From IMG/VR virus record IMGVR_UViG_3300037485_000434, positions 1 to 39,360 of that record: a stretch of 39,360 bases of DNA. One strand, written 5' to 3'. Shown one piece after another: positions 7,777 through 16,044 of this stretch (position 1 is its first letter; each line of letters opens with the position of its first letter). The stretch comes from a virus. The position numbers were made by a program, and so were the translations under genes. The notes beneath the pieces are model-generated. The model saw only the letters and a list, made by a program, of their open reading frames with translations. It made no database searches and had not been told where the DNA came from.

Positions 7777-8157
7777 TCAATCCAAAGTGATGTCTAGGTC
7801 GCCAGTGGGGACGCGCAGCACATCGCCAGACGCAATCGTTTTCGAGACAGTCAGATCGCCGTAAGCAATCAATGTGCCGCCTGTGACCGCAGTGAAGACG
7901 CCCACGGCAACAATCGTTCCCCATGCGCCGCCAGCGGTCGGAAATTCGACGTTTGCAGTGTTCGACGCTGTGTTACCCGTCACGCTCAAGGAAAACGACT
8001 GGCGGGCGTAGGAAGTGCCGCTGCATTCCGTGCCGCCGCCAGTGTCGGTGGGAGCGACAGTGTAGAGGGCCAGATACCAAGCCGTGGGGCGGGTCACTGA
8101 GGTTGCAGTGAACAGCCACTCAAGCGTGGTGGTTTCAAAGGCGTTTGACAGGCTCAT
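7777..8157 (-). CDS. Gp80-like tail fibre-region protein
   Basis: This 126-residue protein begins MSLSNAFETTTLEWLF, followed by YLALYTVAPTDTGGGTECSGTSYARQSF and further beta-strand-like segments. The combination of an N-terminal helix, a short strand with a Pro-x-Asp-x-Gly loop, and E-C-x-G-x-x-YARQ is characteristic of a small phage structural family often annotated as Gp80-like tail fibre protein. The ATG at 8157 overlaps the adaptor stop (ATGA). Likely a minor virion component at the tail. Confidence 0.75.
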   Translation of the reverse strand: MSLSNAFETTTLEWLFTATSVTRPTAWYLALYTVAPTDTGGGTECSGTSYARQSFSLSVTGNTASNTANVEFPTAGGAWGTIVAVGVFTAVTGGTLIAYGDLTVSKTIASGDVLRVPTGDLDITLD

Positions 8158-8780
8158 GCGACAACTCCCGGCATTGGGGCGCGTAGCGGGCTTCCCGCAT
8201 AACGACGACCAGCTTCAGCGTTAATGACGGACGCAAGCGTTTCGTCATACTCATTCTTCCATAATGCCACACGTTCGTCCTCTTTTAAATAGGCAGGAGT
8301 ATGACGCAGGACAGCGTAGGTGTAGAGGTCGAGATAGTCATCGGCCAGCCACGAAGTGTTGGTCGTCGCAAAGGCAGGGATTTTGCTGTAATAAGTCATA
8401 ATGATCGACCGAGCAGGATTGTCGGTCGCTGCCATAGGGCCGACAAAATACAGGGCGTCATTGGCGATTGTGTAGACTGGCTGGAAAGTGCTGGCGTTTG
8501 CCAGTTTGATGCGCTCGCGTTCGTAAGGCGAGACATACTGCATGGGAGCAGGAGGACTATCAGATGTGATTGTCCGCATCTCCAGATAATTGGTCGGAAG
8601 GGCGATTGAGTCAGCGAGCAAGTCAGCGTTGGCAACGATAACCATACGCTGAATCCGCAGATCGCGGTTCAGGCGGGCGTGGGCCATGTCGATCATGTTG
8701 TCGAGGTCTGCCTCGAACACTGTGTCGCCATTGCGCCAGACGAACCGCGCTAGGTAGGCTTTGAAAGCAGCATAGTTCAT
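8154..8780 (-). CDS. Head-tail adaptor protein (SU10-adaptor-like)
   Basis: This 208-residue, mostly helical protein opens with YAAFKAYLARFVWRNGDTVFEADLDNMIDMAHARLNRDLRIQRM, then IALPTNYLEMRTITSD and a C-terminal helical hairpin (DDYLDLYTYAVLRHTPAYLKEDERVALWKNEYDETLASV). This layout is that of podovirus adaptor proteins (SU10 adaptor, T7 gp11-like), a dodecameric ring between portal and nozzle. It lies between capsid and fibre genes, as expected. ATG at 8780 overlaps the preceding stop. Confidence 0.8.
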   Translation of the reverse strand: MNYAAFKAYLARFVWRNGDTVFEADLDNMIDMAHARLNRDLRIQRMVIVANADLLADSIALPTNYLEMRTITSDSPPAPMQYVSPYERERIKLANASTFQPVYTIANDALYFVGPMAATDNPARSIIMTYYSKIPAFATTNTSWLADDYLDLYTYAVLRHTPAYLKEDERVALWKNEYDETLASVINAEAGRRYAGSPLRAPMPGVVA

Positions 8781-9079
8781 TTCTGATGCACCCTTAGTCT
8801 AGCCCACGTTCCATCGCGTAGTTTCGTTTTAGCATAGATTGCCCACTCGCGCGACCCTACTGATGCGCCGCACTCTTTTGCCCATTGCTGGGCGATCAGG
8901 ACAGGCACTGTGCCAAGGTATTTGCCCCCAGCGGGGCCAGTGTTAGGGCGCAGCGTCTCCGCTGCATCCTTGGCTGCTTCAATGATGCCTTGCACATCTT
9001 GCGTTTTGACGAAGTGAAACTGCGTCCCATTTGGATTGAGATACAGTTTTTCAACGATGGGCGAAGATGGCAGGAACAT
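8777..9079 (-). CDS. Small head-region protein, function unknown
   Basis: This 100-residue protein starts at MFLPSSPIVEKLYLN. The ATG at 9079 follows the upstream TAA by one base and has GAGG eight bases before it; a longer frame from 9154 lies inside the neighbouring gene and is not preferred. The sequence has a central GIIEAAKDAAETLRPNTGPAGGKYLG and an amphipathic C-terminus (REWAIYAKTKLRDGTWARLRVHQK). It lies between the capsid and adaptor genes, the usual place for head-completion or decoration proteins, but I do not recognise a family. Confidence 0.7.
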   Translation of the reverse strand: MFLPSSPIVEKLYLNPNGTQFHFVKTQDVQGIIEAAKDAAETLRPNTGPAGGKYLGTVPVLIAQQWAKECGASVGSREWAIYAKTKLRDGTWARLRVHQK

Positions 9080-9080
9080 A

Positions 9081-9317
9081 TTATTCCTCAATGTACGGCT
9101 TGAGGTAGCCGAGTTTGTTGTAATGCACAGCCAAGTCAGTCGGCAGCTCAACAATGGAGCCGGGGCGGATCAAGGAATCCATGTCGCCGCCATAGGGGCT
9201 GATTGCGCCATTGATGACTTCGTATTTGGCCGTAGCTGGCTTTGTTTGCTTCTTGGAGACGGGTTCTGCTGACGTTACGATTACGACTTCAGCAGCGATT
9301 TCGGGTTGGTTAGCCAT
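9081..9317 (-). CDS. Small protein downstream of capsid gene
   Basis: This 78-residue protein has a polar, Lys/Thr-rich N-terminal half (ASAEPVSKKQTKPATAK-like) and a compact C-terminal half with YGGDMDSLIRPGSIVELPTDLAVHYNKLGYLKPYIEE. The second half has the look of a small beta-barrel or head-fibre base. It is translated from ATG at 9317 (AGGT upstream), after the hairpin at 9339-9360. Position suggests a head decoration or completion protein; no family is claimed. Confidence 0.65.
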   Translation of the reverse strand: MANQPEIAAEVVIVTSAEPVSKKQTKPATAKYEVINGAISPYGGDMDSLIRPGSIVELPTDLAVHYNKLGYLKPYIEE

Positions 9318-9338
9318 AATGCACCTATGCTGGAGGTA

Positions 9339-9360
9339 GGGGCGGCGTTGCCGCCGCCCC
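9339..9360 (-). terminator. Strong GC hairpin after the capsid gene
   Basis: GGGGCGGCG (9339-9347), loop TTGC, CGCCGCCCC (9352-9360) form a perfect 9-bp stem eight bases downstream of the capsid stop on the minus strand. No T-run follows on the minus strand, so it is more likely to stabilise the capsid mRNA 3' end or cause partial attenuation than to be a full intrinsic terminator. A high capsid:downstream ratio would fit. Confidence 0.55.
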
Positions 9361-9368
9361 AGTTGATG

Positions 9369-10364
9369 TTAGGCCGCTGCGCCAGTGGTCGCGTGGATCG
9401 CGCCGTGGGCTTTCTCGTTGGAGACTTTCAGCGTGTATTCGCAATGCACCATGCGGCGCTTTGCGTGACCCGTCTGGGCCAGTTCCGTCTGACGCGGAGT
9501 TTCCAAGAAGGAGAGGCTCGCGTATTCGGGGTCCAGCACATACACCGAGTAGTTGTCTGCTGCGGTGGTTTGCTGGAAGCGGTTCGGGACCACCGAAAGT
9601 TCACCGAAATCCGAGTCATAGATGTCGATGGCGGCAGTCAGACGCTTGTCGATAGCGTCCTTGTAGCGAGTGGCGTTACCCGTGAAGTTCTTCGAGATGA
9701 CGCGCTTGTTGTTGGCGTTAACCATGATGATCGAAGGCGAAGCGCCCTCGTTCCAGCAAGACTGAATGACGTTATTCAGGTTGGTTTCGGTCAAGACAAC
9801 CGCCGTTCCCGGAGTCAGGGCAGCGTTAGGATAACCAGAAGTCGTGCCGGACAGCGTGGGCGCAGCGCCCGATGCACCCAGAACGATGTTGGTCCGCAGC
9901 CAAGCGGGCAGACCAGCAGCCTGACGAGCAGTGCCCGACGAGCCAGCGGCAGCAGCGATGTTCTGAAGCAACATGGCTTCCATATCGCGCTTCATTTCCT
10001 TCAGCTTGATGGCGACCTGAGCGGCCAAACGCTGGACGTTTTCAGCAGCAGCATCGACGGCTTCCGAGGTGTTCGAAACCGACACGATTTTGTCGCTGAT
10101 CTGCGTGTAGTTGCCAAAACGCTTGCCCAGAGTGCCGTTGTCTTCGCCCGGAGCATCGTCACCTTCGATGACGCGGTTCGAGGTCGAGGGCGAGGCCAGT
10201 TCCACAACAGTCCACTCGTGATAAGTGTTGGTTGCGGCGGGGCCGACACCGATAGCAGTCTGGAACGGCGTCTCTTCAGGAGAGATCATCGTGTACTGCT
10301 GTTCGAGGTCTTCACGGATGACAGTGTTGTCATACGTTTCGATGGTTTGTGCATCAACTGCCAT
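9369..10364 (-). CDS. Major capsid protein, SU10/DUF5309-like
   Basis: This 331-residue protein starts MAVDAQTIETYDNTVIREDLEQQYTMISPEETPF. A HK97-fold capsid pattern follows: EWTVVELASPSTSNRVIEGDDAP (extended loop region, ~50-80), NYTQISDKIVSVSNTSEAVDAAAENV..QVAIKLKEMKRDMEAMLLQN (long helix, ~85-140), and a C-terminal half ending in CEYTLKVSNEKAHGAIHATTGAAA. The helix motif ELKRDME is characteristic of the SU10-like capsid family (DUF5309). ATG at 10364 has AAAGGTGA upstream. It follows the scaffold gene directly. No separate protease gene and no obvious delta-domain are visible. Confidence 0.9.
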   Translation of the reverse strand: MAVDAQTIETYDNTVIREDLEQQYTMISPEETPFQTAIGVGPAATNTYHEWTVVELASPSTSNRVIEGDDAPGEDNGTLGKRFGNYTQISDKIVSVSNTSEAVDAAAENVQRLAAQVAIKLKEMKRDMEAMLLQNIAAAAGSSGTARQAAGLPAWLRTNIVLGASGAAPTLSGTTSGYPNAALTPGTAVVLTETNLNNVIQSCWNEGASPSIIMVNANNKRVISKNFTGNATRYKDAIDKRLTAAIDIYDSDFGELSVVPNRFQQTTAADNYSVYVLDPEYASLSFLETPRQTELAQTGHAKRRMVHCEYTLKVSNEKAHGAIHATTGAAA

Positions 10365-10370
10365 GATAGT

Positions 10371-11381
10371 TCACCTTTTCGGTTTGCGGACAAGCATGGT
10401 GGCGGCGATGTCTTCGACGCGACCTGACTTGCGCGCGGTTTCCAGAGCGGCCTTTTGGTTCCGCGCGGATGCCGTTGCAGTTGCGAGATGCTTAGATGCT
10501 CCGGGCCTCATGGTGACTGCTGCCTTGGTCTGTTTCTGCGGTGCGGCTTGCCCTTTGGCCTTCAGTTGCCTGTAGGCGGCGGCGTCAGCCAGCACGAGAT
10601 ACAGCCGATGATCCACGATGTCGGACAGTTCAGCGTCATTGAATTGGTATGCACGAGCGGCGTCTACCATCATTCGCTGGATTTCTGGCCCTTTTACGGG
10701 ATCGCGCAACGCTGGCATTGCTTCTACAAGGCGATGAGCGGCGTCTGCCTTCATCTGATTGAGTTGCTCTGCTTCCTGCTGCTGGAACAGCGCCACAGCT
10801 TGCTGCACTTTGGTTCGCTTCTGCTGAAGTTCACCTTGCTCCGCCCGCCAATTCTCAAGCTGAATGAGGTATTGGGTAGGGTTGGTTTGCTGAAGTGCGA
10901 GGCTAGGCTGCGGTATTTGAGGCTGGAACATCAGGCTCTCGAAGGCTGTAAAGGCTTTCACGAGGTTCTGACGGCCAGAGTTTAACTCCTGCTCCACTTG
11001 GACCTTCAGGCTTTCGGCCTGTTTTTTGGTTTCCGTGGCAACTTGGAGTCGCTTTTCGATTGCTCCTTCACCAGAATAGGCACGTTTCAAGTCAGCGAGC
11101 GTTACTTCTCGACCCTCTCCATCTACTGTCACCGGGATAAGCGTATCGTCGGTTAGTTGGAACGTCTCGAAGTTTTCATCATCTTCATTGTCGGCGTCAT
11201 CGGTGGCGGTGGCGTCTGACTCGGACTGTGAGTCAGAAGTCTCAACTTGGTCTTCTACGCTATTGTCCGCAGCGTCAGCGGTAGTCTCCTCCTCCTTTTC
11301 AGGGTCAGCGGAGACGATCATGGAGGCAGCAATGTCGTCCATCGACATTTTGCCAGTAGGTTGTCCGGCTTCAAGAGCCAT
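10371..11381 (-). CDS. Capsid scaffolding protein
   Basis: This 336-residue protein has a very acidic N-terminal third (EKEEETTADAADNSVEDQVE..DNEDDENFETF), a predicted coiled coil at ~105-240 (TKKQAESLKVQVEQEL..QQKRTKVQQAVALFQQQEAEQL), and a basic C-terminus (ARKSGRVEDIAATMLVRKPKR). This acidic, helical, basic-tailed composition directly before the capsid gene is the standard appearance of podovirus scaffolds; the basic tail would bind the capsid protein. The start overlaps the preceding stop as TAATG at 11381. Confidence 0.85.
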   Translation of the reverse strand: MALEAGQPTGKMSMDDIAASMIVSADPEKEEETTADAADNSVEDQVETSDSQSESDATATDDADNEDDENFETFQLTDDTLIPVTVDGEGREVTLADLKRAYSGEGAIEKRLQVATETKKQAESLKVQVEQELNSGRQNLVKAFTAFESLMFQPQIPQPSLALQQTNPTQYLIQLENWRAEQGELQQKRTKVQQAVALFQQQEAEQLNQMKADAAHRLVEAMPALRDPVKGPEIQRMMVDAARAYQFNDAELSDIVDHRLYLVLADAAAYRQLKAKGQAAPQKQTKAAVTMRPGASKHLATATASARNQKAALETARKSGRVEDIAATMLVRKPKR

Positions 11382-11608
11382 TAGCTTTTCCTCTCATCGA
11401 CCTGCCTTGCGATATTGCGAAGCGTTGCTCGAATTTCATCCACAGCCCTGACTTTGGCGTGGATGTGAGTCATCCTTACAGTATCTTGACTATCAACGGA
11501 ACAAAATTCTGCAAAAGCCTCTGCAACCATCTGGTTGGTGATGTCGGTGAACACCGAATCCTCAAGCAGTTCGCGGGCGCGGCGGGCTTTTGTGAAGGGA
11601 TCAGCCAT
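11381..11608 (-). CDS. Small helical protein between portal and scaffold
   Basis: This 75-residue all-helical protein (MADPFTKARRARELLEDSVF..QMVAEAFAEFCSVDSQDTVR..KVRAVDEIRATLRNIARQVDERKS) overlaps the portal gene end by 8 bases and the scaffold start by 1 base. A GGAG match precedes ATG at 11608. Small helical proteins in this position are common in podoviruses, but no function is assigned. It could be a portal- or scaffold-associated assembly factor. Confidence 0.7.
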   Translation of the reverse strand: MADPFTKARRARELLEDSVFTDITNQMVAEAFAEFCSVDSQDTVRMTHIHAKVRAVDEIRATLRNIARQVDERKS

Positions 11609-13823
11609 TCATCATCACTCCAGCAGGAGGAATTGTGTTTGCTGACTGCGTGGCCTCCGCTGGGGTGGCGGGAGCGGGCGGGGGCGTGATGGGTTCAGGC
11701 ACAGGCGTGTCGTAAGGAGCCATCCTGACTTTTTCCTGCTCCAAAGCGATCTTCTGCTTGTCGATGGATGATTTGGAGGCAGCGATTTCGAGGTCTTGTG
11801 CCATCTTGTCGCGTTCCAGATCGTCCTTGGCAGCAAACTCCAGTGCGCGGATTTGGTTGTCCAGCGCCAGACGGCGCTCCTCTAGCATCGAAGTGACGTA
11901 GAGTTCGCGTTCCTTGAGTTGTGCCTTGATTTTTTCGGCTTCGATCAGCGCAGTGCCGGGGTCAACCACGGGCTGCTGGTTCTCAGCGGCCTGTTGGGCT
12001 TGCTGTGCGAGGACTTGCTCGACTTCCGGCGTGACAGGGGAGAAGTAGCGGCTGACGTTGTAGATGCCATACAGCTTCGTCATGTCTTCGAGCGTGTTGT
12101 AGATGTTGCGGTAGGTCACAATGGGGTTGGACGGACCCAAGGTGGCAACAATCTCTTTTTGCTGCGCTAGGACGCCCTGTAGGCCCGCCAGCTTCTCTGT
12201 TGCCTCGCCAGTGCCTAGACCCACATTGGCCCGCATATACAGCGTAGGATCGAACATGGCGGTGTCTACGGGGACGTAATCGCCGTTCACTTCCATGATC
12301 TGGTCGCGCGGCATATGCCACATGGACAGTTTGAGGATGCCGTTGAAGACAGTCTTCAGGCCCTCTGCAATGTTGCGGGCCATAACTTCGATCTGGCCTT
12401 GCGACATCTGGATCGTGTTCATAGCGGCTTCGCGGGTCGTGGACTGCAAGGCATCGTGGTCGATGCCCATTGCAGCGCCAGTGACGCCGACTTTCTGCTC
12501 AGTGTCTTGCTTGAGGAACTGCAAGAGCGGAAGCATGGACGAGATGGTGGACTGAACCCCAATTTCTTGGATTTGTCCTGCTGCTTTCACACGAATTGGA
12601 GCGCCTACAGCGGGGTTCAGCACATCATCCATGTTCACGAGCGTGTCATGGACGGCTAGGCGGCGGTTGTTTGAGAGGTGGGCGTTGTCAACTGTCGCGC
12701 GGATGAGCGAGGTCATTGTGTCTTGTTCTTGGCGCACAACGTCAAAGATGGACTTGCCGAATACAGTGTTTGGTTCGGGGTCGATTGAAATCAGGCCGAA
12801 TGGGACTTGTGAAGCGCGTTCATGCTGTAGAAGTTCGTAATTCGTGCCGCCTAGCCAGAAGCGGTATAGCTGCGGGATGCCTGTGCCGTCAAGATCGTAG
12901 CGAGCGTAGCATTCTGTGATGAGGACGAGCCGCATCATGCGGTCCATCGACTCCTGCTCCGTAACTTTCATGTAGCCACGGCGATATTCTGACTCGCCCG
13001 CTCCTGCGTAGAGTTCGAGGTCGATTGTGTCGAGGTTGTCGAGTTCGTCAAACGGAAGGCCCATCGCCACAGCATCGCCCACCCGCATTTGGCGGCGGTG
13101 GCCGATGACACGAGCGTCTTCGACGCCGGAGGCGTTTTCGTCGATGAAAAACTCCTCCAAAGGCACGTTTTCGACACGAATGGAGCCATTTTTGACGTAA
13201 AGTGCGATTTCTGCGTCAAAAAGTTGGATTTGAGTGCCGTCCGGCGAGATAATGACGGGCTGCGCCTCGGAAGGCGTCACGGACATAATCATCGCGTCAG
13301 GACGAGAGGATATTCTGTCCAGTTCGTCGGTCGGAATGGCAGTTAGGTCGATGTATTTGACTTCTGTGGCGTCATCGAACCAGAATTTCATCACCCCTAG
13401 CTTCTTCAGCATGGAGTTTTGGATGCAGTCATACAAAGAGCGGTAGCCGTTTGAGCGGAAGAACAGCGAATTGACGAATTTGGACTGCTGCGCCGCCAAA
13501 GCTGCTGACTTTGCGCCGTTGGGGACAAACTCGACGATAGTGTCTGCTTGCAGGAAGATACGCATCAAGGACGGGCGGGCAGAGCGGATCGCATCCCGCA
13601 CTGTCGTCATCACGACTTTGGAGCGGCCATTGACAGTTTGGATGTCAGTCAGGCCATCGTAGTATTTTTGAGCAGTTTCCCATCCGGGCATGAACTGCTC
13701 GTCGATGAAGTTGACGGCAGTGTTGACCAGTGCGCCCAGTTCGTGGGCTGCGTCATCAACAGAAATGGTCTGATCGTCAGCCGGAGGAACCGCGCCGTCG
13801 ATGTTAAAAAGGTCTTCAGCCAT
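11601..13823 (-). CDS. Portal protein (P22-like, large)
   Basis: This 740-residue protein forms the dodecameric DNA channel at the capsid vertex. The N-terminal part has QKYYDGLTDIQTVNGRSKVVMTTVRDAIRSARPSLMRIFL, the usual portal clip/wing start, followed by KKLGVMKFWFDD and HRRQMRVGDAVAMGLPFDEL. SIDPEPNTVFGKSIFDVVRQEQDTMTSLIRATVDN (~330-365) is a conserved portal core. The C-terminal ~120 residues are a helical, Gln/Glu/Lys-rich region and then a Pro-rich tail, consistent with a barrel or core extension. The size is close to P22 gp1 (about 725). ATG at 13823 has GAGGG upstream. Confidence 0.92.
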   Translation of the reverse strand: MAEDLFNIDGAVPPADDQTISVDDAAHELGALVNTAVNFIDEQFMPGWETAQKYYDGLTDIQTVNGRSKVVMTTVRDAIRSARPSLMRIFLQADTIVEFVPNGAKSAALAAQQSKFVNSLFFRSNGYRSLYDCIQNSMLKKLGVMKFWFDDATEVKYIDLTAIPTDELDRISSRPDAMIMSVTPSEAQPVIISPDGTQIQLFDAEIALYVKNGSIRVENVPLEEFFIDENASGVEDARVIGHRRQMRVGDAVAMGLPFDELDNLDTIDLELYAGAGESEYRRGYMKVTEQESMDRMMRLVLITECYARYDLDGTGIPQLYRFWLGGTNYELLQHERASQVPFGLISIDPEPNTVFGKSIFDVVRQEQDTMTSLIRATVDNAHLSNNRRLAVHDTLVNMDDVLNPAVGAPIRVKAAGQIQEIGVQSTISSMLPLLQFLKQDTEQKVGVTGAAMGIDHDALQSTTREAAMNTIQMSQGQIEVMARNIAEGLKTVFNGILKLSMWHMPRDQIMEVNGDYVPVDTAMFDPTLYMRANVGLGTGEATEKLAGLQGVLAQQKEIVATLGPSNPIVTYRNIYNTLEDMTKLYGIYNVSRYFSPVTPEVEQVLAQQAQQAAENQQPVVDPGTALIEAEKIKAQLKERELYVTSMLEERRLALDNQIRALEFAAKDDLERDKMAQDLEIAASKSSIDKQKIALEQEKVRMAPYDTPVPEPITPPPAPATPAEATQSANTIPPAGVMMNG

Positions 13824-13838
13824 TTTCTGCCCTCAAAG

Positions 13839-13973
13839 TCAGCGGTTGTCTACGATGTCTACAAGAATCTGTGACTTCGACTCTGCGACTACGGCGTGTT
13901 TCACATGGTTGATCTTCGCGTAGTATGCGCTGGCCTTGTTGTTCGGGCTGGGCGGCGAGATCGTGACGGCCAT
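13839..13973 (-). CDS. 44-residue protein between terminase and portal
   Basis: This short gene reads MAVTISPPSPNNKASAYYAKI..VAESKSQILVDIVDNR and starts with ATG at 13973, overlapping the preceding stop as TAATG; it ends 15 bases before the portal ATG. The tight coupling on both sides supports it as real despite its length. It is polar and probably helical. No family recognised. The competing frame through 13816-14016 is very Arg-rich and unlike its neighbours, so it is rejected. Confidence 0.6.
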   Translation of the reverse strand: MAVTISPPSPNNKASAYYAKINHVKHAVVAESKSQILVDIVDNR

Positions 13974-14143
13974 TAGCTTTTACCGACTTTGCCGTTGGTA
14001 CGCATGGCTTCTGCAACAGTCTTTTTGACGATAGCTGACTGCTTCACAGGGTCCATCTTCTGCTTACCATCAGACGAAAACATTCCGCCGCTGGTGGGGG
14101 GAAGAATTTTCGGGAAGGGGTTCTTTACGCCGCGAATAGGCAT
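13973..14143 (-). CDS. 56-residue basic protein between terminase and portal
   Basis: The protein reads MPIRGVKNPFPKILPPTSGG..KQKMDPVKQSAIVKKTVAEAMRTNGKVGKS. The chosen ATG (14143) has GGAGG six bases upstream, better than the ATG four codons before. It is rich in Lys and Pro with a helical C-terminus, suggesting nucleic acid or protein binding. It lies between the large terminase and the portal and overlaps the 44-residue gene. Function unknown. Confidence 0.65.
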   Translation of the reverse strand: MPIRGVKNPFPKILPPTSGGMFSSDGKQKMDPVKQSAIVKKTVAEAMRTNGKVGKS

Positions 14144-14211
14144 TTTTGCCTCCAAGTTACAGGTTCAGTTGCGATACTCTACCAGTTAGGCAGCTTTTGG
14201 TCAACGAAGGC

Positions 14212-15633
14212 TCACACAAGTCCGGGCGCAGCCCACTGAAGCGGCTTCTTCCAGCTATTTTTGCCGTTGGATCGACCGACTGCAATGGCCCCGCCGCCAG
14301 CGAAAGTCAGGCAAAGTGCGTCAGCCAAGTTAGGCGATCTGACTCCGCGCTGCTTCATCGCGCCCTTTGACTCGACATCTGCCTTACCAGTCGATGTGAA
14401 GATCGCTTGTGGCTCCGCCAATTCCGACATCAGCTTTTCAGTCAGGTCAAGTTCTTTGGGCAAGACGACATTGCGCTGCTCCAGCCATTCCCTGACTGCG
14501 TACCACAATTCCGCCCGCAACCGCGTGAAGCGGTCTTTCATGGATGGAGACTCAGCAACGTTAACATCAACAGCAGGAAGCCCAAGCTCACGAAGGCGGT
14601 CAGCCACACCAGCACCCAGACCGATGGAATCGACGAAGATGGATTCCGGCCTGTCTTTGTCGGCGGTGCGATCCCAGCGTTCTTTAACACGGCCTGTGAC
14701 GCGCATGAGGTCGGCATCGTACCATTCGATGAGTTCTTCGACATGGTTGTCTGCTCGGATGCAAAAGCCTGTTGGATCGCCTCCGCGTCCGGGGTCCACA
14801 CCCCAAAAACGCTCCGCGCCGCGTAGGAGGTCAACGTCTCTGCCCCATGCGCCATCAATCAACTCCTTGGGGATTACAGTGTCGGCAACGCTTTCAGGAA
14901 ATTCGCCTAAGACTTTGTAGCGGTAGGTGTTCGAGCCTGTGCCGTAAGTCAGGGCAATGTTGTCAACGAAATCCTGCGTCACACGCGAGGAATCAAAAGA
15001 CGACACTTGCTTGGTGAACCATTTGTGCTTCAGCAGAGTGTGCGTTTTGTGAAAGTATCCAGTCGGTCGCGTTGGGTTGCCGATCAGGATGAAGATAGAA
15101 CCAGCCGATGACATTGTGCCTTCTGCAAACTCAAACACGATGTCCGGCACACCGCTTGCTTCGTCCACAATCGCCATCACATGACTTGCGTGGATACCCG
15201 CCAAGGCTTCAGGCGAGTCAGCGCGGGCTGTTCTGAACGAGATAAAGTTGTTGTCGCCGCCCGGAACGCGCCTGATGCGGTCCTCAGTCATCTCAATCTG
15301 GACGCGCAGGAAGTCAGGAAGTTTGGCGATCCACCGCTTCGTTTCTGGAATCAAGCCGTCCTTCAACTGGGAACTGGACGGAGCAGTCACAGGAATCTTT
15401 ACGTCATCACGGAACAGCAAGTAGTGGATGGACAGCCACGCACATAGCGCAGTCTTGCCCACCCCGTTCCCAGATCGAATTGAAATTCGCGTCTCACCGC
15501 TGTCCAAAGCAGCCATCGTCTCGCGCTGCCAGTCTTCGACTTTCTCGACGCCCAAAATCTCAGTGACGAAGAAGTAGCGGTCAACAGCACACCGCGCCAC
15601 TAGGGCAGAGTAAAGATCGTCTTCTTCACTCAC
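14212..15633 (-). CDS. terL: Terminase large subunit (ATPase-nuclease)
   Basis: This 473-residue DNA-packaging motor cuts the concatemer and drives DNA into the prohead. ATPase domain: Walker A SGNGVGKT at residues 54-61, Walker B IVDE with D157 and E158, and motif III IGNPTRPTG at ~184. RNase H-like nuclease domain: D280 in GVDPGRGGDP, D335 in FVDSIGLG, D438 in NLADAL. The length is normal for the P22/Terminase_6 group. Translation starts at GTG 15633, overlapping a 12-codon lysine-rich reading frame by GTGA. The nuclease type suggests headful packaging, which fits the circularly permuted assembly. Confidence 0.95.
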   Translation of the reverse strand: MSEEDDLYSALVARCAVDRYFFVTEILGVEKVEDWQRETMAALDSGETRISIRSGNGVGKTALCAWLSIHYLLFRDDVKIPVTAPSSSQLKDGLIPETKRWIAKLPDFLRVQIEMTEDRIRRVPGGDNNFISFRTARADSPEALAGIHASHVMAIVDEASGVPDIVFEFAEGTMSSAGSIFILIGNPTRPTGYFHKTHTLLKHKWFTKQVSSFDSSRVTQDFVDNIALTYGTGSNTYRYKVLGEFPESVADTVIPKELIDGAWGRDVDLLRGAERFWGVDPGRGGDPTGFCIRADNHVEELIEWYDADLMRVTGRVKERWDRTADKDRPESIFVDSIGLGAGVADRLRELGLPAVDVNVAESPSMKDRFTRLRAELWYAVREWLEQRNVVLPKELDLTEKLMSELAEPQAIFTSTGKADVESKGAMKQRGVRSPNLADALCLTFAGGGAIAVGRSNGKNSWKKPLQWAAPGLV

Positions 15634-15668
15634 TTCTTCTTGCCGGACTTTTTGCTCTTACAAGCCAT
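15630..15668 (-). CDS. Possible 12-residue lysine-rich leader peptide before terL
   Basis: The reading frame MACKSKKSGKKK starts with ATG at 15668, has GAGGAG seven bases upstream, lies within the end of the previous gene in another frame, and stops as GTGA with the terL start. terL itself has only a weak Shine-Dalgarno sequence, so this small frame could deliver ribosomes to the terL GTG by termination-reinitiation. It may equally be chance, because the GAGGAG also encodes Glu-Glu of the upstream protein. Confidence 0.35.
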   Translation of the reverse strand: MACKSKKSGKKK

Positions 15669-16023
15669 CTTCTGTCTCCTCAGTAGGGTCTTCGAAGTCC
15701 TTGCGGTCCCACGCTATGCACACGCGCAAGTCATGGCAAATGAAGGCCAACTTCGTGCAGTAGCCTCGTGATCCGGCTCCAACATCAAACTTGTTCATCG
15801 GAATCGCCAGCATTTCTGCCTTCGTCTCAGGCGTGTTGTCGTAGTATTCGCAGTTTGAGCAAAGCTGACGCCGCGCTTCCTTCTCAGAGATCAACAAGGC
15901 AGCGGCCATCTCGCGCCAATAGTCCTTGTTGGCAGTCGGCATATTGCTTGGAGCCAATGGCCCCAACATCCAGTTGTCGATGGCATTCTGAGTGTTCTTG
16001 GAGTTCTGACTGGCAGAGATCAC
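15658..16023 (-). CDS. Cysteine-rich protein next to terminase
   Basis: This 121-residue protein starts with GTG at 16023 (AAAGG eight bases upstream; an ATG exists at 15969). The C-terminal half has four or five Cys in a spaced pattern (QLCSNCEYYDN, SRGYCTKLAFICHDLRVCIAW), which could bind zinc or an Fe-S cluster. The preceding segment YWREMAAALLISEKEARRQL is helical. Proteins of this type occur near terminase genes in marine and freshwater phages but have no known function. It may assist packaging or regulate it. Confidence 0.72.
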   Translation of the reverse strand: MISASQNSKNTQNAIDNWMLGPLAPSNMPTANKDYWREMAAALLISEKEARRQLCSNCEYYDNTPETKAEMLAIPMNKFDVGAGSRGYCTKLAFICHDLRVCIAWDRKDFEDPTEETEDGL

Positions 16024-16044
16024 AATCTAGCCTTTCGATGGATG

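Noticed and set aside
9306-10427. 373-codon plus-strand frame opposite the capsid gene
   Set aside because: It is the antisense of the capsid gene, opened by codon bias. Composition is unlike a protein (many Arg, Ser, Cys, Val) and there is no ribosome site.
13816-14016. 66-codon Arg-rich frame between terminase and portal
   Set aside because: It competes with two well-coupled short genes (13973-14143 and 13839-13973) and has an amino acid composition unlike its neighbours.
14144-14211. tRNA-like fragment on the minus strand (CTAACTGGTAGAGTATCGCAACTGAACC)
   Set aside because: It resembles a D-arm and part of an anticodon arm, but the anticodon stem does not pair, there is no T-arm or acceptor stem, and it runs into the ribosome site of the next gene. 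At most a remnant.
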